Shown here piece after piece: positions 15,301 to 26,400 of a stretch of 64,000 bases of DNA. The position numbers and the translations under genes were made by a program. Numbering within the stretch: the first letter of the stretch is position 1; each line of letters opens with the position of its first letter. This stretch comes from Acanthaster planci (taxonomy: Eukaryota; Echinodermata; Asteroidea; Valvatida; Acanthasteridae). The notes under the pieces were generated by a model, which was given only the letters and a program-made list of their open reading frames with translations, was not told the origin of the DNA and searched no databases. The DNA lies in assembly GCF_001949145.1 (NCBI RefSeq), contig NW_019091375.1, positions 1,341,693 to 1,405,692 on the forward strand. Direction: 5' to 3'.

Positions 15301-18300
15301 TGATCAATACATCTTGGTAGTGGTATTCTGAATTCCACTAGACATCGTCATTTATTGCCCAGTACACATCAAAAAGTTTCTGAACGTAGGCTAAGACATT
15401 CCCATCTCTTACAAATTCCGCGCTGTCGTACTCAGCGGTACAAACAGTCAGCAGTGCCATACATGGTTAGTTTAATAAACGCATGTCCTGACTTCGAGTA
15501 ACATTGTCTATTTCAATGTTATTATTTTCTGTATGATGTATTTTATTTATGGTACATGCTGGTATTTTTATGGAGTATATTTATATGTATTTACATGTAG
15601 TCTGTAAATCAAACATGTTTAGTCTTTGACTAGTTGTTTGATGTAAAAGTTAATTTTAAATACACCATCTATATTGTATGTACCGGTATGTTTGTACATG
15701 TATGTACCGGTATATTGAGAAATACAGTAGACATTGGGCATGTAGCTTTTGTGCATGCATGTAAAAGCTTCTACATGTACGTGTTCGGAAGTTGACACTT
15801 CCTTGGTTTCGTTTCCTTCATCACGCTCGTGCCCTTGCTTCGATTTCAAGAATTTCCTTCTCAGTACAATTCAACACCCGTCAATACCCCGCAGGATTTG
15901 CCTCACTTCCCTGGACATTCAAAACGTGATCGAAAGTTTCCATAAAGGTGCATACATGTACATGTACTAGTAAAGGAAAACTGCCATTACACAGAACATT
16001 ACGTACAGAATGAAGTGTTCGGATTTCCAGAAGTTGCATCCAAATATACGTGTACAGCGTACATTGACAAGGACGGATTCTAAAGGGTCACCAATACCGG
16101 TTGTGCAGACTGTCATGCCGGTACAGCAATCCGAATGACAATTCCGGTAAATAGAGGCTATTTACTGCAGAGCCGTCCTGTTCGCGCATGCCCGTTAGCG
16201 TTCCTCCAACCAACAGGGAACCACAAATTGCTGAAGAGCACTCTTTGTGCTCAAGTTAAGGACCTGTGCTTGAGTGTGGGGGCTCTGCGGGAGTGGCAAC
16301 TGGTGTCCCTTCGTATTAGGCACATGTATACATGGACACATGCATGGGTAATGCCAGAAATAAGGGGTCCAAAAGGGTGACATTTTTGTGTCCCTGTTAC
16401 GTCTGACCTTTGTTACTTGACATGCAAATATCACCGGAATTGATTTCAAACAATTACTATTTGTTTGGCAAGTAATTTACATTAATTCATCACTCTCGGA
16501 AATTAGAAAATGTGTTCTAAACTTACAAAATCATATGTCAGATGTGACAGGGACACCCAAAAAAATGGAACCCTAATTTCTGGAATTACCCACACGTACC
16601 GGTGCGTGAATGACCATCTCAGCTCCCAGGGAATATAAAAGATTCATACTGGACACTTGATGAATCCATGTACTGTATGTAGCCATGGGTGAAGATAGGG
16701 AAATTGTGACAAAGTGTCTTGCCTATGGACACACACAAGGAGATCACATGGAATACGCAATTCGCCATCTTTAAAACTACATGTACATGTATATGTACCT
16801 AAAAGGTCACGAGCTCAAAAGTGCTACAAAGCCAGAGAATGCTGAACTTTGAAATGCACAATTAAACAATTTCAGTTTGAAAACAATTCATGGCTGAAAT
16901 GAGGATGGAAAAAGAAAAACCAATCTCAAAATAAAAAAATTAATGGATGAAATAAAATGGAAAATTGGAGTGGAAAACAAAGTGTGAGTCTGGATGTGTG
17001 TTTGATACGTTGATCTGCGGAAGAACCCTACCTTGGTCAGACCGGGTGCGCCTGGGTGGTATCTTTGAGTGGAGAGGGGGTGTGGCTTTTACACCAACGC
17101 CCACAAATTGACTACCTACTGCAAACACCACAAAGCACAACTAAACAACTACGGTTTCACATCAAAACACTTGAAAAAGGCTTGCGACAAATGCAGCAAA
17201 GTTTACTCTTGGAAGCAATCAATTCAAGAAATTAGGCAAGAAAGAAGTTTAGCTTTGTCAAAGTGCAACAGTGAACACAAAGTTAAGTTAGTTGCTAGGC
17301 CCAATTTTAAAGGTGCAGTCCCACATTTGCAGAGCTGTCCATAAACGTACATGTAAGTAAATGACAACATTACTGTTGCAAAGCAGGTACATGTGCATGC
17401 TTTAAAGATACCGACAGTTACCGGTACATATGTACAGTGTATGGGACTAAACTCCATGTGAAGTAATTAATTCTTTCAGGCAAGATGTCATTTGGAAGCA
17501 AGCACTGAAAGGAGACCAAAGGTCATCAAAAATTTGTCTAAAGACAAATGTTTGGAATTGCTGTCAGTGGTTTCTGTTTTGGTTGTTGTTATATTTCTTC
17601 GATTTGGTGCTCAACATCATATAGCTGCAGGCACTTGAGTAAGTAAGAATGTGTATAACAGACGTACACATGAACGCTAAATTTGGGCGCATTTCAAAAT
17701 GTGACTCTGCAACCGAAATCGAAATCCTAGGAAATTGTTTTTCTTAAAACAAACAGCCTTCACTGAGTTCAAAGGTCATAAGGTTGGTTGTGAACACCCC
17801 CCTCACTTTAGACTGCGAACCTTTGTTGCCTCAAACGAATATACTGCACAAATGATCGACTGTGCATGTACCTTTGAAAGCCATGAGTTTAATAACTGAA
17901 AACTCGAAATAAAAAGTGCTGTTTGTAAAAGCACGAGACAGCAGAATCACAGAACACAGGCAAAACTGAATGAAAATTGTGCTCCTGTACAACACCTGTA
18001 TGATATTGTCAGCAAGGTTGATGTACTAGTCGAGTCGATGTATTTATCGTCGTTTATTATAATGTACTGGTAACTACCGCACAGGGGCAATCGTTTCGTA
18101 TCTTTTCACAACAAGTGCACGGAAAATTTACAAACCCCATTCAAAGTCTGGTTGACATGACAAACTCACAATTTTTGAGGCGGAAACAGGGAAGACGAAA
18201 GTGAACAACACTCGTGCCTACAATGCACATACATTTTGAGCTCCACTACGCGATACATGTCCACGTATGGTACATGTGCATGCACAGTGGTAACAGCAGA

Positions 18301-19986
18301 AACTAGCAGTCAACAAACGAGTGAAATTACAGTGTGTGAGCTCAGGGGATGCATTGTGCAAATTGAAAATAAAAACAGCACTTGTGAAAGAACGAATAAA
18401 ATGCCTGGGACCATACGGTACCTTACCTTGGAAGTGGAGGGTCGAGGGGATGTTGTAACGTCCCTGCCTCCTGTTGCAAATTTCTCCTCGGAGTCACGGA
18501 ACACTGAATCCTCTCCATATTGGTCCATGTCCGTGGCAACCGATGCACTCTTGGGCTTTTTTGGCGAGACGGGCACTGGTGGTGGTGGCTGGAGAGGATC
18601 AAACTCTCTGAAATCGAAGACGTCAGTGGAAGCCCCCGAGCCTGCCTTGGACGGCGGGGGGCTGAAGGCCATGAGATCACTGGAGGACTTGGTCGCCCCT
18701 GCGGACGAATCAGGAGGGAATTTTTTCTTCCACGTCTCGTCAAAGAGGCTGGAGGTTTGGCTGGTTGTGGCCATGAGTGAACCGGGAAATGCGGATGTGG
18801 GGGCTTTGGCACTCGAGGTTTCAGGAGGAGATGCACTGAAGGAGACACGGCTCGGCTCCCTTGACTGCTTTATGACTTGAGGGGCAGCCAAGGATTGCCT
18901 GGGTGAAGAAGATGTGGCTACCGGGGTGATACCTGTTTGGAAGTTGGGGTTGCTGCTGATACGGCGCATGGAACTGTTCTCGGAGATCCTCAAACTGGAC
19001 AGCCCTGTGTTCAAGTTGCCCCTGGCTGCTGTGGGACTCGTGGACAAAGCAGCCCGATTGTGTCCAGCAAGACCGGTCAAGTCGAAGGGATTATCCAAAG
19101 ACGTGCGTTTGAAGCTAATTGGAACTGACAGCCCACTCGCCACTGGGCTGTGACCCCAATAGGCACTGGATCCGATGAGAGTATCGTCATGGTAGCTGGC
19201 ACGCATCTTTGTTTGCCACTGAGATGAGTTGGGAACATTGGCAGTCTTCAGTAAGGAGTTCATGTCTGTAACATTCACGCTTCGCCGTGCTGGCAGGGGA
19301 GGTGTCGGTAGCCCAGTGCTGGAACTTGGACGCAGGGACTTGGTTTGAGCCAGTCCAGGACCTGACAGTGCTTGGCTCAACAGCGGGTCAACCCACTGTG
19401 AGCTGTCCCTCTTTGTCGCCGTGCTGGGCTGAGGTGCCTCAAATGGCACATTGGAATTGGGGAAGGAGGACTGACGATTGTAGGTGGGTCTGGTCAAACT
19501 CGCCTGCGTCGTCGGCATGAACTGATAACTGCCGGGGCGGTGGGTGGCCACTGGCCGCAGCTGTGCTTGGACACCAAAACCTCTCGGGGGAACAGGCGGG
19601 GCTTCTTCCGCCTCCTTCTTCTCATCGTAGCTCTTCATGACATGCTTAAAATTAAACAGCATCAGGTCCGGTTCGTTGGACGCCATAGTGTCGTCTCTGT
19701 TGTCCTTCCAGTAGCTTGGGGCATACATGCTCAGCTCTTGTGAGGCTTTGTCGCTAGGGTGATGCAACAGACCTGCCACACTATCTGGTACATCTTTGTT
19801 CCCACCTCTTCCCTTCCAGTTCTCCACTTGTCCCTCCCGCTTCAAATCCTCCATCCGTTGGGTCTCCAGGCTTGCGGCTATGGCTTTTTCTAAGTCGTCC
19901 TCGAATCTCTTGTCGAGGATCTCCGACATTGTCATGGCGCCTTCCATGCCCAGACCCTGGCCAACTGACTGACTTGTGCGAGCCAT
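235..19986 (-). CDS. PIK3C2: Class II phosphoinositide 3-kinase (PIK3C2 family), 5' half, seven exons, continues past the left edge
   Basis: Class II PI3Ks make PI(3,4)P2 and PI3P on endocytic and endosomal membranes, with clathrin and Ras/Rab-family partners. Joined exons (minus order): 18427-19986, 17032-17062, 8585-8730, 7295-7383, 2277-2434, 1282-1396, 235-346. All junction phases agree and give about 737 residues without a stop. The last five exons track human PIK3C2A/B from the acidic stretch before the Ras-binding domain (EKDEEASAFSATVAR, like ERDEEVAAFC) through the domain itself (SVKVVLL..IVFTCDG, like VKVS..VTFTCD; SQALC..VLKVPGLAEYL, like QALC..VLKVCGQEEVL; SSYEYVQEC, like GSHEYIQYC; NLSRT, like DLART). 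The kinase core, PX and C2 domains must lie left of position 1. The alignments are from memory of the family, not a search. Whether it is nearer the A or B vertebrate paralogue is not decided. Confidence 0.9.
347..1281 (-). other. PIK3C2 intron
   Basis: No exon or clear repeat is seen; AT-rich intronic sequence between two well-supported RBD exons. Confidence 0.7.
1282..1396 (-). CDS. PIK3C2: PIK3C2 exon, middle of Ras-binding domain
   Basis: The acceptor is TTTTTCTTTCCCAG and the donor CACAA|GTAAGT; 115 nt, phase 1 to 2. It encodes VNIYVQHVISQALCHEE followed by AFVLKVPGLAEYLHK, matching the QALC and VLKxCGxEExLQN stretches of human PIK3C2A/B. Confidence 0.92.
1397..2276 (-). other. PIK3C2 intron
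   Basis: It contains a poly-T run at 1438-1454 and nothing else recognisable. Confidence 0.7.
2277..2434 (-). CDS. PIK3C2: PIK3C2 exon, start of Ras-binding domain
   Basis: The acceptor is CACTGTTATTCAG and the donor TGATG|GTGAGT; 158 nt, phase 2 to 1. It encodes TNPGYIHSP and then SVKVVLL..KPIVFTCDG, the first strands of the RBD. The vertebrate counterparts TNPGYLLSP and VTFTCD align without gaps nearby. Confidence 0.92.
2435..7294 (-). other. PIK3C2 intron rich in TACATG runs; one TATA-plus-ATG mini-ORF on the other strand
   Basis: Short (TACATG)n-type palindromic runs lie near 4,250-4,275, 5,565-5,580 and 5,758-5,820. At 2,961-2,970 the plus strand has TATATAATAG, followed by an ATG at 3,049 opening 42 codons (stop 3,175-3,177); no family is recognised. 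The rest is featureless AT-rich DNA. Confidence 0.6.
7295..7383 (-). CDS. PIK3C2: PIK3C2 exon, acidic segment leading into the RBD
   Basis: The acceptor is TTATTTCCTGCCAG and the donor GCCAG|GTTAGT; 89 nt, phase 0 to 2. It encodes ARVFFGDGLFDLATEKDEEA followed by SAFSATVAR. The E-K/R-D-E-E-x-x-A-F core matches the segment just before the Ras-binding domain in human PIK3C2B and PIK3C2A. Confidence 0.88.
7384..8584 (-). other. PIK3C2 intron
   Basis: Homopolymer-rich (T-run near 8,170, A-run near 8,300, C-run near 8,375). No exon evidence. Confidence 0.65.
8585..8730 (-). CDS. PIK3C2: PIK3C2 exon, basic/proline-containing linker before the RBD
   Basis: The acceptor is a T-run followed by CAG at 8731-8733; the donor is ACAGAG|GTAATGG. 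The exon is 146 nt, entering with two bases of a split codon and ending in phase 0. It encodes 48 residues beginning PGVDGKPELTRRAKSVVASR, similar in character to the ARSKTMPPQVPPR region of human PIK3C2B. The other two frames contain stops. Confidence 0.8.
12890..13240. mobile_element. Fold-back (MITE-like) element, copy 1
   Basis: The left end reads TTGCGAGTTGAATTTGAATA then AAATCTGGTACACTGTGC. The right end is its inverse (GCACAGTGTACCAGATTTTA..ACTCGCAA). The symmetry continues inward (CCCCAGACTAAAGACACTG against CAGTGTCTGTAGTATGGAG; CTTGTGATTAGGGGC against GCCCCAAATCACAAG), so almost the whole 350 bp is one imperfect palindrome. A second copy lies at 62,241-62,614. No coding capacity. Confidence 0.8.
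16345..16592. mobile_element. Short TIR element (MITE-like), 248 bp
   Basis: About 60-bp imperfect terminal inverted repeats: TGGGTAATGCCAGAAATAAG..GTGTCCCTGTTACGTCTGAC on the left, GTCAGATGTGACAGGGACAC..CTAATTTCTGGAATTACCCA on the right. It is noncoding and lies inside the large PIK3C2 intron. Confidence 0.75.
17032..17062 (-). CDS. PIK3C2: PIK3C2 candidate 31-nt microexon
   Basis: Exon 18427-19986 ends in phase 0 but exon 8585-8730 is open only if it receives one extra base, so an exon of length 3n+1 is required between them. This segment fits: pyrimidine-rich acceptor (CCCCCTCTCCACTCAAAG), 31 nt encoding IPPRRTRSDQ plus one base, donor CCAAG|GTAGGG. The joined peptide reads TSK-IPPRRTRSDQ-GPGVDG, basic and proline-rich like the corresponding vertebrate stretch. 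The alternative is use of a weaker donor (CC|GTATGG) 13 nt further into the intron of the first coding exon, which also fixes the phase. Confidence 0.55.
17063..18426 (-). other. PIK3C2 intron between the first coding exon and the microexon
   Basis: No other exon or defined repeat is seen. Confidence 0.55.
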
Positions 19987-20032
19987 GGTCGAGTCACGTT
20001 CTTTTTATCACCACCAACATACTGATTAACAC
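18427..20032 (-). CDS. PIK3C2: PIK3C2 first coding exon: disordered N-terminus, start codon at 19984-19986
   Basis: The ATG at 19984-19986 lies in a strong Kozak context (GACC before ATGG) and opens 520 codons to the donor CCAAG|GTAAGG at 18427/18426 (phase 0). A plausible acceptor (TTTACTTTCATTTGTAG) puts the exon start at 20032, so 46 nt of 5' UTR sit in this exon and a noncoding exon lies upstream. Residues 29-43 (EDDLEKAIAASLETQ) fit a ubiquitin-interacting motif. The rest is Ser/Pro/Thr-rich and looks disordered. It carries SH3-type motifs (PPVPPR, PPLPAR, PPPPVPVSPKKP), one NPF (in LDNPFDLTG) and DPL/DxF-like peptides. Such endocytic-adaptor motifs fit a class II PI3K N-terminus, which in vertebrates binds clathrin. 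The sequence is too divergent for residue-level alignment to the human N-termini. Confidence 0.85.
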
Positions 20033-20398
20033 CTACAAATGAAAGTAAACCATGAGCAAATTTTCTGAGTAGTGACATTCTGTACATGTACCCGTGCAAC
20101 TACCACACACACGTGTGCATGCCATTTTTAAACATGGCAATAGAGTTTTTATTGTTAATTCTAACCACTCAACGTCAATCATACCAGCCTTTCAGTTCTT
20201 GATCTTGCTCAAAGATAAATAAGCTTTTTTCCTGCAGGTACTCCAATTTATACAAAAATGACCAAATGAATGTTGAATAACTTCTGTAATTTGTTATTGC
20301 CAGGTAATACCTCGAAAATGTGCAAGTAAAATGTTTTAATGTTTTAGTCAATTACAAAGACTAAGGTAATTATCTGGAATAGCATGCCTGAAAAGGAA

Positions 20399-20602
20399 CG
20401 AGTTCCATATCCAGACATCACTTGACTCCCTATGCACAAACTCTTTGCGTCTAGTCAGAAAAATTAAAGTGTTTTCTAAGTATACGATTCAAATATTCTC
20501 ACTGCTAAATTTGGCTTTTTGGGACATGTTATTACTTTCTTATGACTTACATGTATATTGCTGCAAGTGAAAAAATAAAATATGTATATATATGGAACTC
20601 TT
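20399..20602. mobile_element. MITE-like element with GAGTTCCATAT termini, copy 1
   Basis: It begins CGAGTTCCATATCCAGACAT and ends ATATATGGAACTCTT. It shares GTGTTTTCTAAGTA and general layout with the element at 20,929-21,115. Noncoding. Confidence 0.65.
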
Positions 20603-20928
20603 ACTGTTTGGGGAAAATTTGATTATGTATTGTCAATGTGGCAGGCCCACATCTGACTCAAAACTTTTCAATTTCAGTCATGTTTATGTAACATTTACAG
20701 ACCCGTAGGGTAATATGTGGGGGTGATAAGACTGCATTCTCCCCCTTCCATTCTAATCATTCAAGGCATTACTTGTTATAGAAGTCAGTTTACATTATGT
20801 TGTGATGCACTATCAAACAGCGTCAACAGGGTGGTTGAATGGGTTTGCAAAACGTTTTTCGCAGCGACAAAATGACACAATTCGGCACAAAATAGGACAC
20901 TGTGCAAATCTAATGGGAAAGAGTTCCA

Positions 20929-21115
20929 TATACGGACAACACTTGAGGCCCTGCAGACAAATCTATGACTATGAGACTTGTCTGAAAGAGTGTTTTCTAA
21001 GTAGGCCGAAATGCTTTGGAATTTTCTCTGTTAAATTTCAATTTAGTCACTTTCTGACGACTGTTATTATTCATATTTCAAGGAAAAATTTGTTTTGTCC
21101 ATATATGGAACTCTT
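20929..21115. mobile_element. MITE-like element with GAGTTCCATAT termini, copy 2
   Basis: It begins AAGAGTTCCATATACGGACA and ends TCCATATATGGAACTCTT. This is the second copy of the family within 0.6 kb; the overlapping 115-codon open frame is incidental. Confidence 0.65.
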
Positions 21116-21432
21116 TAATGTCCTTATTTTCAAATCATGCACCATATAAAGGCCTTTTTGTGAAGATAATAAATTCCGGAGTAATTAACACACGAAGGTT
21201 CCTCCACAAACTGTGAGTGTGGACGTCAATAATCTATGTCAACATTGCCAACTGTCCGAAAACTAGACAAATTCAAACAATCGGTTTCTTGCCTCTCGCT
21301 TTCTGAAAGACAGAAACAATCATATCATGACATGAACAGCATATCATACTAACAATCTTGACATAATTTCTGTACGATCCAATTCTGAAAAGAAGATATA
21401 AGTAAGATAATGACATCTTTAGAGTTACGTAC

Positions 21433-21500
21433 CTCACAATTCGGCAGACTAACTTTGTATAGACTGGTACCAACTCCTTGATAAGAAAACAGATCTCGTT
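21433..21500 (-). other. Candidate noncoding 5' exon of PIK3C2 (donor only)
   Basis: The coding exon starts at an acceptor, so an upstream leader exon is expected. A near-perfect donor on the minus strand (TGTGAG|GTACGTAAC) ends at 21433. The exon's upstream boundary and the promoter are not defined. Other donors between 20.1 and 23 kb could serve equally well. Confidence 0.25.
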
Positions 21501-23499
21501 CTGTTGTTATAAGTCTGGGCTACGTCTGTAGGGCAACAAACACGGGTACCCGTCGATTTTAGCATTGAGATAACACAGAGTACTAATGTCTGCAACCCAA
21601 ATCTTCTTGTTTGTGTACATCTGGTGCGACCCGGCGACCCGACGGCTTGAGCTGGGCACCGCCCACAAATTGGCGGCGGCGGGCGTCAAAATGAGTGAAT
21701 CATCGGACTTTTCGTCGGGATAGGTCAGGTCTAATCGACCTGTCGTTGGACTAATTATCAATTTGCTGGACTGCCAAATTGAATTATAAGAATAGAAAAA
21801 CAGGCGTGCAAAGCCAGGGAATTTTGGCCCTTTGCATAAATAGGACATTAATTTGTCCCAATTAATCATTGCAAAGCTGACTGGGTAAGATATACGCATA
21901 CGACGATAGCCGATTTGGAGAGTACCTCTGCAATACATTTTTTCAATGCTACAATTATCTAGTAGGCCTACTCTCTATCGAATATTTTCATTTATATAAC
22001 CCATCATTTACTAAACCAATTTTGCTCTTCATCAGGGTCCAGCTTTGGCTTTTAGAATCCCCAGTTCGTTGTAACATCTGCCACTTTCCTGGGCACTACA
22101 GTGCCCCGCACAGCCCAAATTCTACGATTTGTTTAGCAACATTTTAGCCCCCAAAAGAGCGCCACCATCCCTACGACCGACTTCGCACATGATGAGCCCC
22201 GTACGCGTATCAGCGGCACGTTGTGCGCGGACAATGCACAGAATGGTTCAGAAATCAGCACCAGCCTCCAAGCTTTTTCCGCAGTCCAATCAGAATTGCT
22301 AAATGCGCGTCTCGACTGACTTCTACCCAATCATGACAGCTGATTCTGTTTCATCGCTAGCACTGCCTTTTTTCGGCTGTATTCCTCCAAGCAAGAATAT
22401 AGTACTTCTAATTTATTTTACAGTTAGAAGTGTCATCGCTCCTCTTCAGTTGTGAGGAAATACGCTACATCATCATTTGGTAATAATTAATCATTTTCCT
22501 ACAAAACGTTGCTTTTAAAGGGAAAAATAACTATGCGCGGAAAAATACAAATTTGGTAAGTCGGCTCGAGAAATACCTTGCATTTTTGAAGACACCCGCG
22601 CTCACTGCGTAGCTTTCACTTTGCAATGCAGCACGTGATGATGGGTGCTGTATTACCTCTCTCAGACAATTTGTACCTTAATTTTACGACTGAAATTTAC
22701 CTAGTCGCCTAGGGGTTGCCTTCGTTGTGGAATATAGGTAAACGTACAGGACCTATAGCCCTCGGCTGAGTCTGCACAAATGTTCTCAGTGTCCTTGGAT
22801 ACTCTCAGCCTTCGAAAGAATCAACAATGTCGCCAAGCAGCGTTCTCCAAAATTTCAGTGTATTTTGTCAACAATGATTGTACATGTATATATTGTAAGA
22901 ACTCAAATGGACGCTCTTGTTACAGTAGGCCTACTGAGCATGCTGGACTCTCATGCATGATAGACTCTTGAACTTTTTGATATGAACTGACAATAATGGA
23001 CTGAACATGTGAAATGTGTTTTGTCGAATGATCTGAATGACGATTTGTGGAGTTCGACATGGGAAATTCACGTTGGGTGAGTTTGTACCAAATCTATTCT
23101 GGAATACAACCTGGGTGAGTGTTTACTGTCTGTTTCTTTGTTTCAAAACCAAGAAAAGGTGTTGTATCTGAACTCAGATGGAAAGGAATTCCAAGGGTTG
23201 AATTTAATTGAATGCTGTAATAGAAAATCCGACTCGAGCATGCTGAAACGGTATCACAGGCCAAAGTTTCAATAGAAACTTTATTGAAAGCCTGCATTCC
23301 ATACGTTGAACAGTTTGTAAAGGAATTCGCATATCAAAAAGACAGCACGTGCTTGCATAAATTACGATCCGAGGCATTCAAAGGTCCATGGGACAACAGT
23401 GAAATCGAAGAGAACGAGCATTTGCTTTTCATGATTTACGTAAACGAGCGTCAAGAAGGTTTCTCAAATTACACACTGTCGTGAATGTGGAAATGGCAT

Positions 23500-26400
23500 C
23501 CGATAAATGACGAAAATGAGTGCTTACCACGAAACCCACGCATTTGTTTGTCGAGGTATAGGCTAAATAACCATTCGAAAAAATGCCACTTATGACCTTG
23601 ACTGTTCGATACGTGAATGTATTCCAAATTTGGTCACGCTAACCCCGCCTGTAGAAATATCACGGAAACAAAATGTGTCGAATATGTAAATGCGAAATTT
23701 TGTCAACGTGTGGTTCATTCGGAAACAAAAGGGAACGCCGCGAGCTGACCACGTCACCTGACCATGTCTACTCCGTGAATTCGTACATGTGAACAAACGC
23801 ATATAGACGATTTTCCAAAATGTATTGTCCTCGAGGTGGGAACACTCCGATAAATCACAAAAATGAACGCTTACGAGACCCACACGTTTCCGTCGATTTT
23901 TTCTTCGAATCATTTCAGTTTGCTCAAGGTGTAAATACTGTTCGAAAATTTACAACTTAATTGTAAACGATGCGTGAATATATCACTCTAATTTGCTTCA
24001 TGTGTTAAAATACTATTCGAATAATTTAAACTTACGAGGTGATCATACGATGCATTAAGGTACACTGGCGTTCAAATTTTACTGAACACTGTAAATCTGA
24101 TCGAAATACTGTATTCGGGGTGACTGCAGAATATGTAAATTTCATATTTCGTCGGTGTGGTCACCATTTGATAGAGTGACTGCGGAGTGACCCTGTCAAA
24201 AGTCAAAATTTCGTTGCACGAATAAATTCTCGTCCTCTTCGATTGAATAACTCGTTCATAAACCACTCCAGACGAAGACATAAGAATTAATGTCGTTATT
24301 ATACCGGTAGCTTTTCATGTACAAACTCGTTTTGCTCCCCTGTAAGTTTTAATATCTGTTAGTCACGTGCCTGGTTGTTAGGTCACGTGAAGATTTTTTT
24401 CCATGACCAAACGTTGATGATCAACGTCATCTGTATGAAAATGGCCGAGTGGCTTAAAATAATCGTAAACCCGATCTATAATGGGTTTTTTAAATTCCAG
24501 TTAGGACAACAGAGTTCGAGATTGCTTGATTGAAGTGCAAAAATGAAAAGGCAACTCGCAAATTGATTCTCAATATTAAAGTGAATGTGAAATATTGTTA
24601 TTCTTCAATGTGGCCATGGTAACGACAATGTTTGTATGGTATTTACAATTGATATTGTATTGGGTGTCTGGTAAAATTAATTGTACTTTCAATTGCTGTT
24701 TAAAAATAGAGGCTGTGATATGTGGCCTGTGACTTCATTGACTGTAAGACCGGTCAGATTAGACTGGCAGGGGATGTATTGCTGTAGTAATGTCGGCCAA
24801 GTTTTAAAAAGTAAATCTAAGCCTCGAGGCGAGGCCAAGGAATCGGTGTTGGTCAAAGTATTCCTTTTGCATGAATGACATGCATGGAAACAGTGTCAAG
24901 ACAGTTTTGCAAAATGCACAATCCCCGAGGATTACGCCCGAGAAATCACGAGAACGAGCGCTTACGACGAGATCGTCATTTTTGTTGTATGTGTACAAAC
25001 CGATGTATTGGGCGTGTGCTAAAATGATTCATAAATTTTGTAATCAAATTGTGGTTTTAAAATACAGGTTGTAACGTTCAGTGTGTCCTCGTTGACTATA
25101 AAATCGGTCCGATTAGACTGACTGGGAATGTACTGCTGTAGTACTGTCGACCAAGTTTTAGAAAGTAAATCATAGCCTCGAGGCCAAGGAATCGATGTTG
25201 GTCAAAGTATTCCTTTTGCGTGAATGACATGCATGTTAACAGTGTCAAGACATTTTTTTTGCAAAATGCACGATCCCCGAGGATTACGGTGTATGAGAAA
25301 TCACGAAAACGAGCGCTTACGACGAGATCGAAGTTTTCTGATGTTTTAAGTCGAAATTTTAAATACACACACTAGTCGATTGTTTTACAACTTAACAAGG
25401 TAATCATCCTACACGTTAATGTATTCGATTTCCGGACTCGTAAATACTTTTCGAATAGTTGTAATCTACATGTACGAGCTGATCAAAAGATGCGTGAATG
25501 TATCATTCTTGTATGCAGGATATCTGAAATCCACGTTTCGTTAAGTTGTCAAAATTTAATAAAATAACGTGTAAAAAGGGGCTGATCATGCTCCAAAGTC
25601 ACGATTTCCTTCCACTAATAATTTCTGTCATCGGCTACGAATAAATAACTCTGCATACGCCTACATGTAAAAGGAGCAGTTCTGTCGACAGCGTTGACAC
25701 CAAGTTATGAATATGTACATGTCAATTTCTCAACTTTTTTTCGTGTCCAAAGTATTCCTTGGACAATACATTGCTCCCTTGTGATTGTTAATATCTGTAA
25801 GTCACGTGACAAGTCGTTAGGTCACGTGCAGATTTTTTTCCATGCCCAAACGTTGATTTCATCCGTATGAAAATGGCTAATGGTGCCTAAAGAGAATTGT
25901 AAGCCCGACCTATAAGATCGGCAATCGTGTATAGGCCTAATTGGTATTTGTATCTGGCCAGGACGTTTCAGATCACGGTGATTTGGGGAAAAACCGCTTC
26001 CAATTTATTAAAGGTCAAGGTGAATGCGAAATTCGTTATTCTTGTAAACGTTATTCTTGTATGTGTCATACCACATACTTTTTTTATATCAAATTGTAGT
26101 TTTAAATGCAGGTTGAAATATGCGCAGTGTGTCTTAATTTACTGTAAGATCGGTCAGATTAGACCGGCTGGGGGTGTATTACTCTGATACTGTCAGCCAA
26201 GTTTTAAAAAGTAAATCTTACAGCCTCGAGGCCAAGGAATCAATGTTGGTCAAAGTCATCCTTTAGCGAAAGTTATAGTAACAGTGTTAGGACGGTTTCG
26301 CAAACTAAACGATCCCCGAGGGTTTAACTGGTATCCAAGACATCACGAAAACGAGCGCTTACGATGAGGTCGAAGTTTAAATACTAATCCAATAGTTGAC

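Larger units (their letters stand above)
8731..17031 (-). other. Large PIK3C2 intron with mobile-element remnants
   Basis: It contains a fold-back element (12,890-13,240), a short TIR element (16,345-16,592), a poly-C run near 13,396-13,412 and dense TACATG runs at 14,120-15,010 and 15,660-15,970. Overlapping open frames at 11,554-11,924 show no conserved motif and are not called. Confidence 0.6.
20033..23499. other. Intergenic region upstream of PIK3C2
   Basis: Apart from the two MITE-like elements and the candidate leader donor, no gene is seen. A CpG-richer patch near 22,150-22,330 could be promoter-associated, but nothing proves it. Confidence 0.5.

Noticed and set aside
17032-17140. Longer version of the PIK3C2 microexon starting at an upstream acceptor (GTTTGCAG)
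   Set aside because: It would enter in phase 1, incompatible with the phase-0 end of the first coding exon; the 31-nt version fits.
18236-18880. 214-codon plus-strand frame
   Set aside because: It is antisense to the long PIK3C2 coding exon; a composition shadow.
21507-21938. 143-codon minus-strand frame upstream of PIK3C2
   Set aside because: No motif, no good start, and no phase-compatible splice to the PIK3C2 start exon; probably leader or intergenic DNA.
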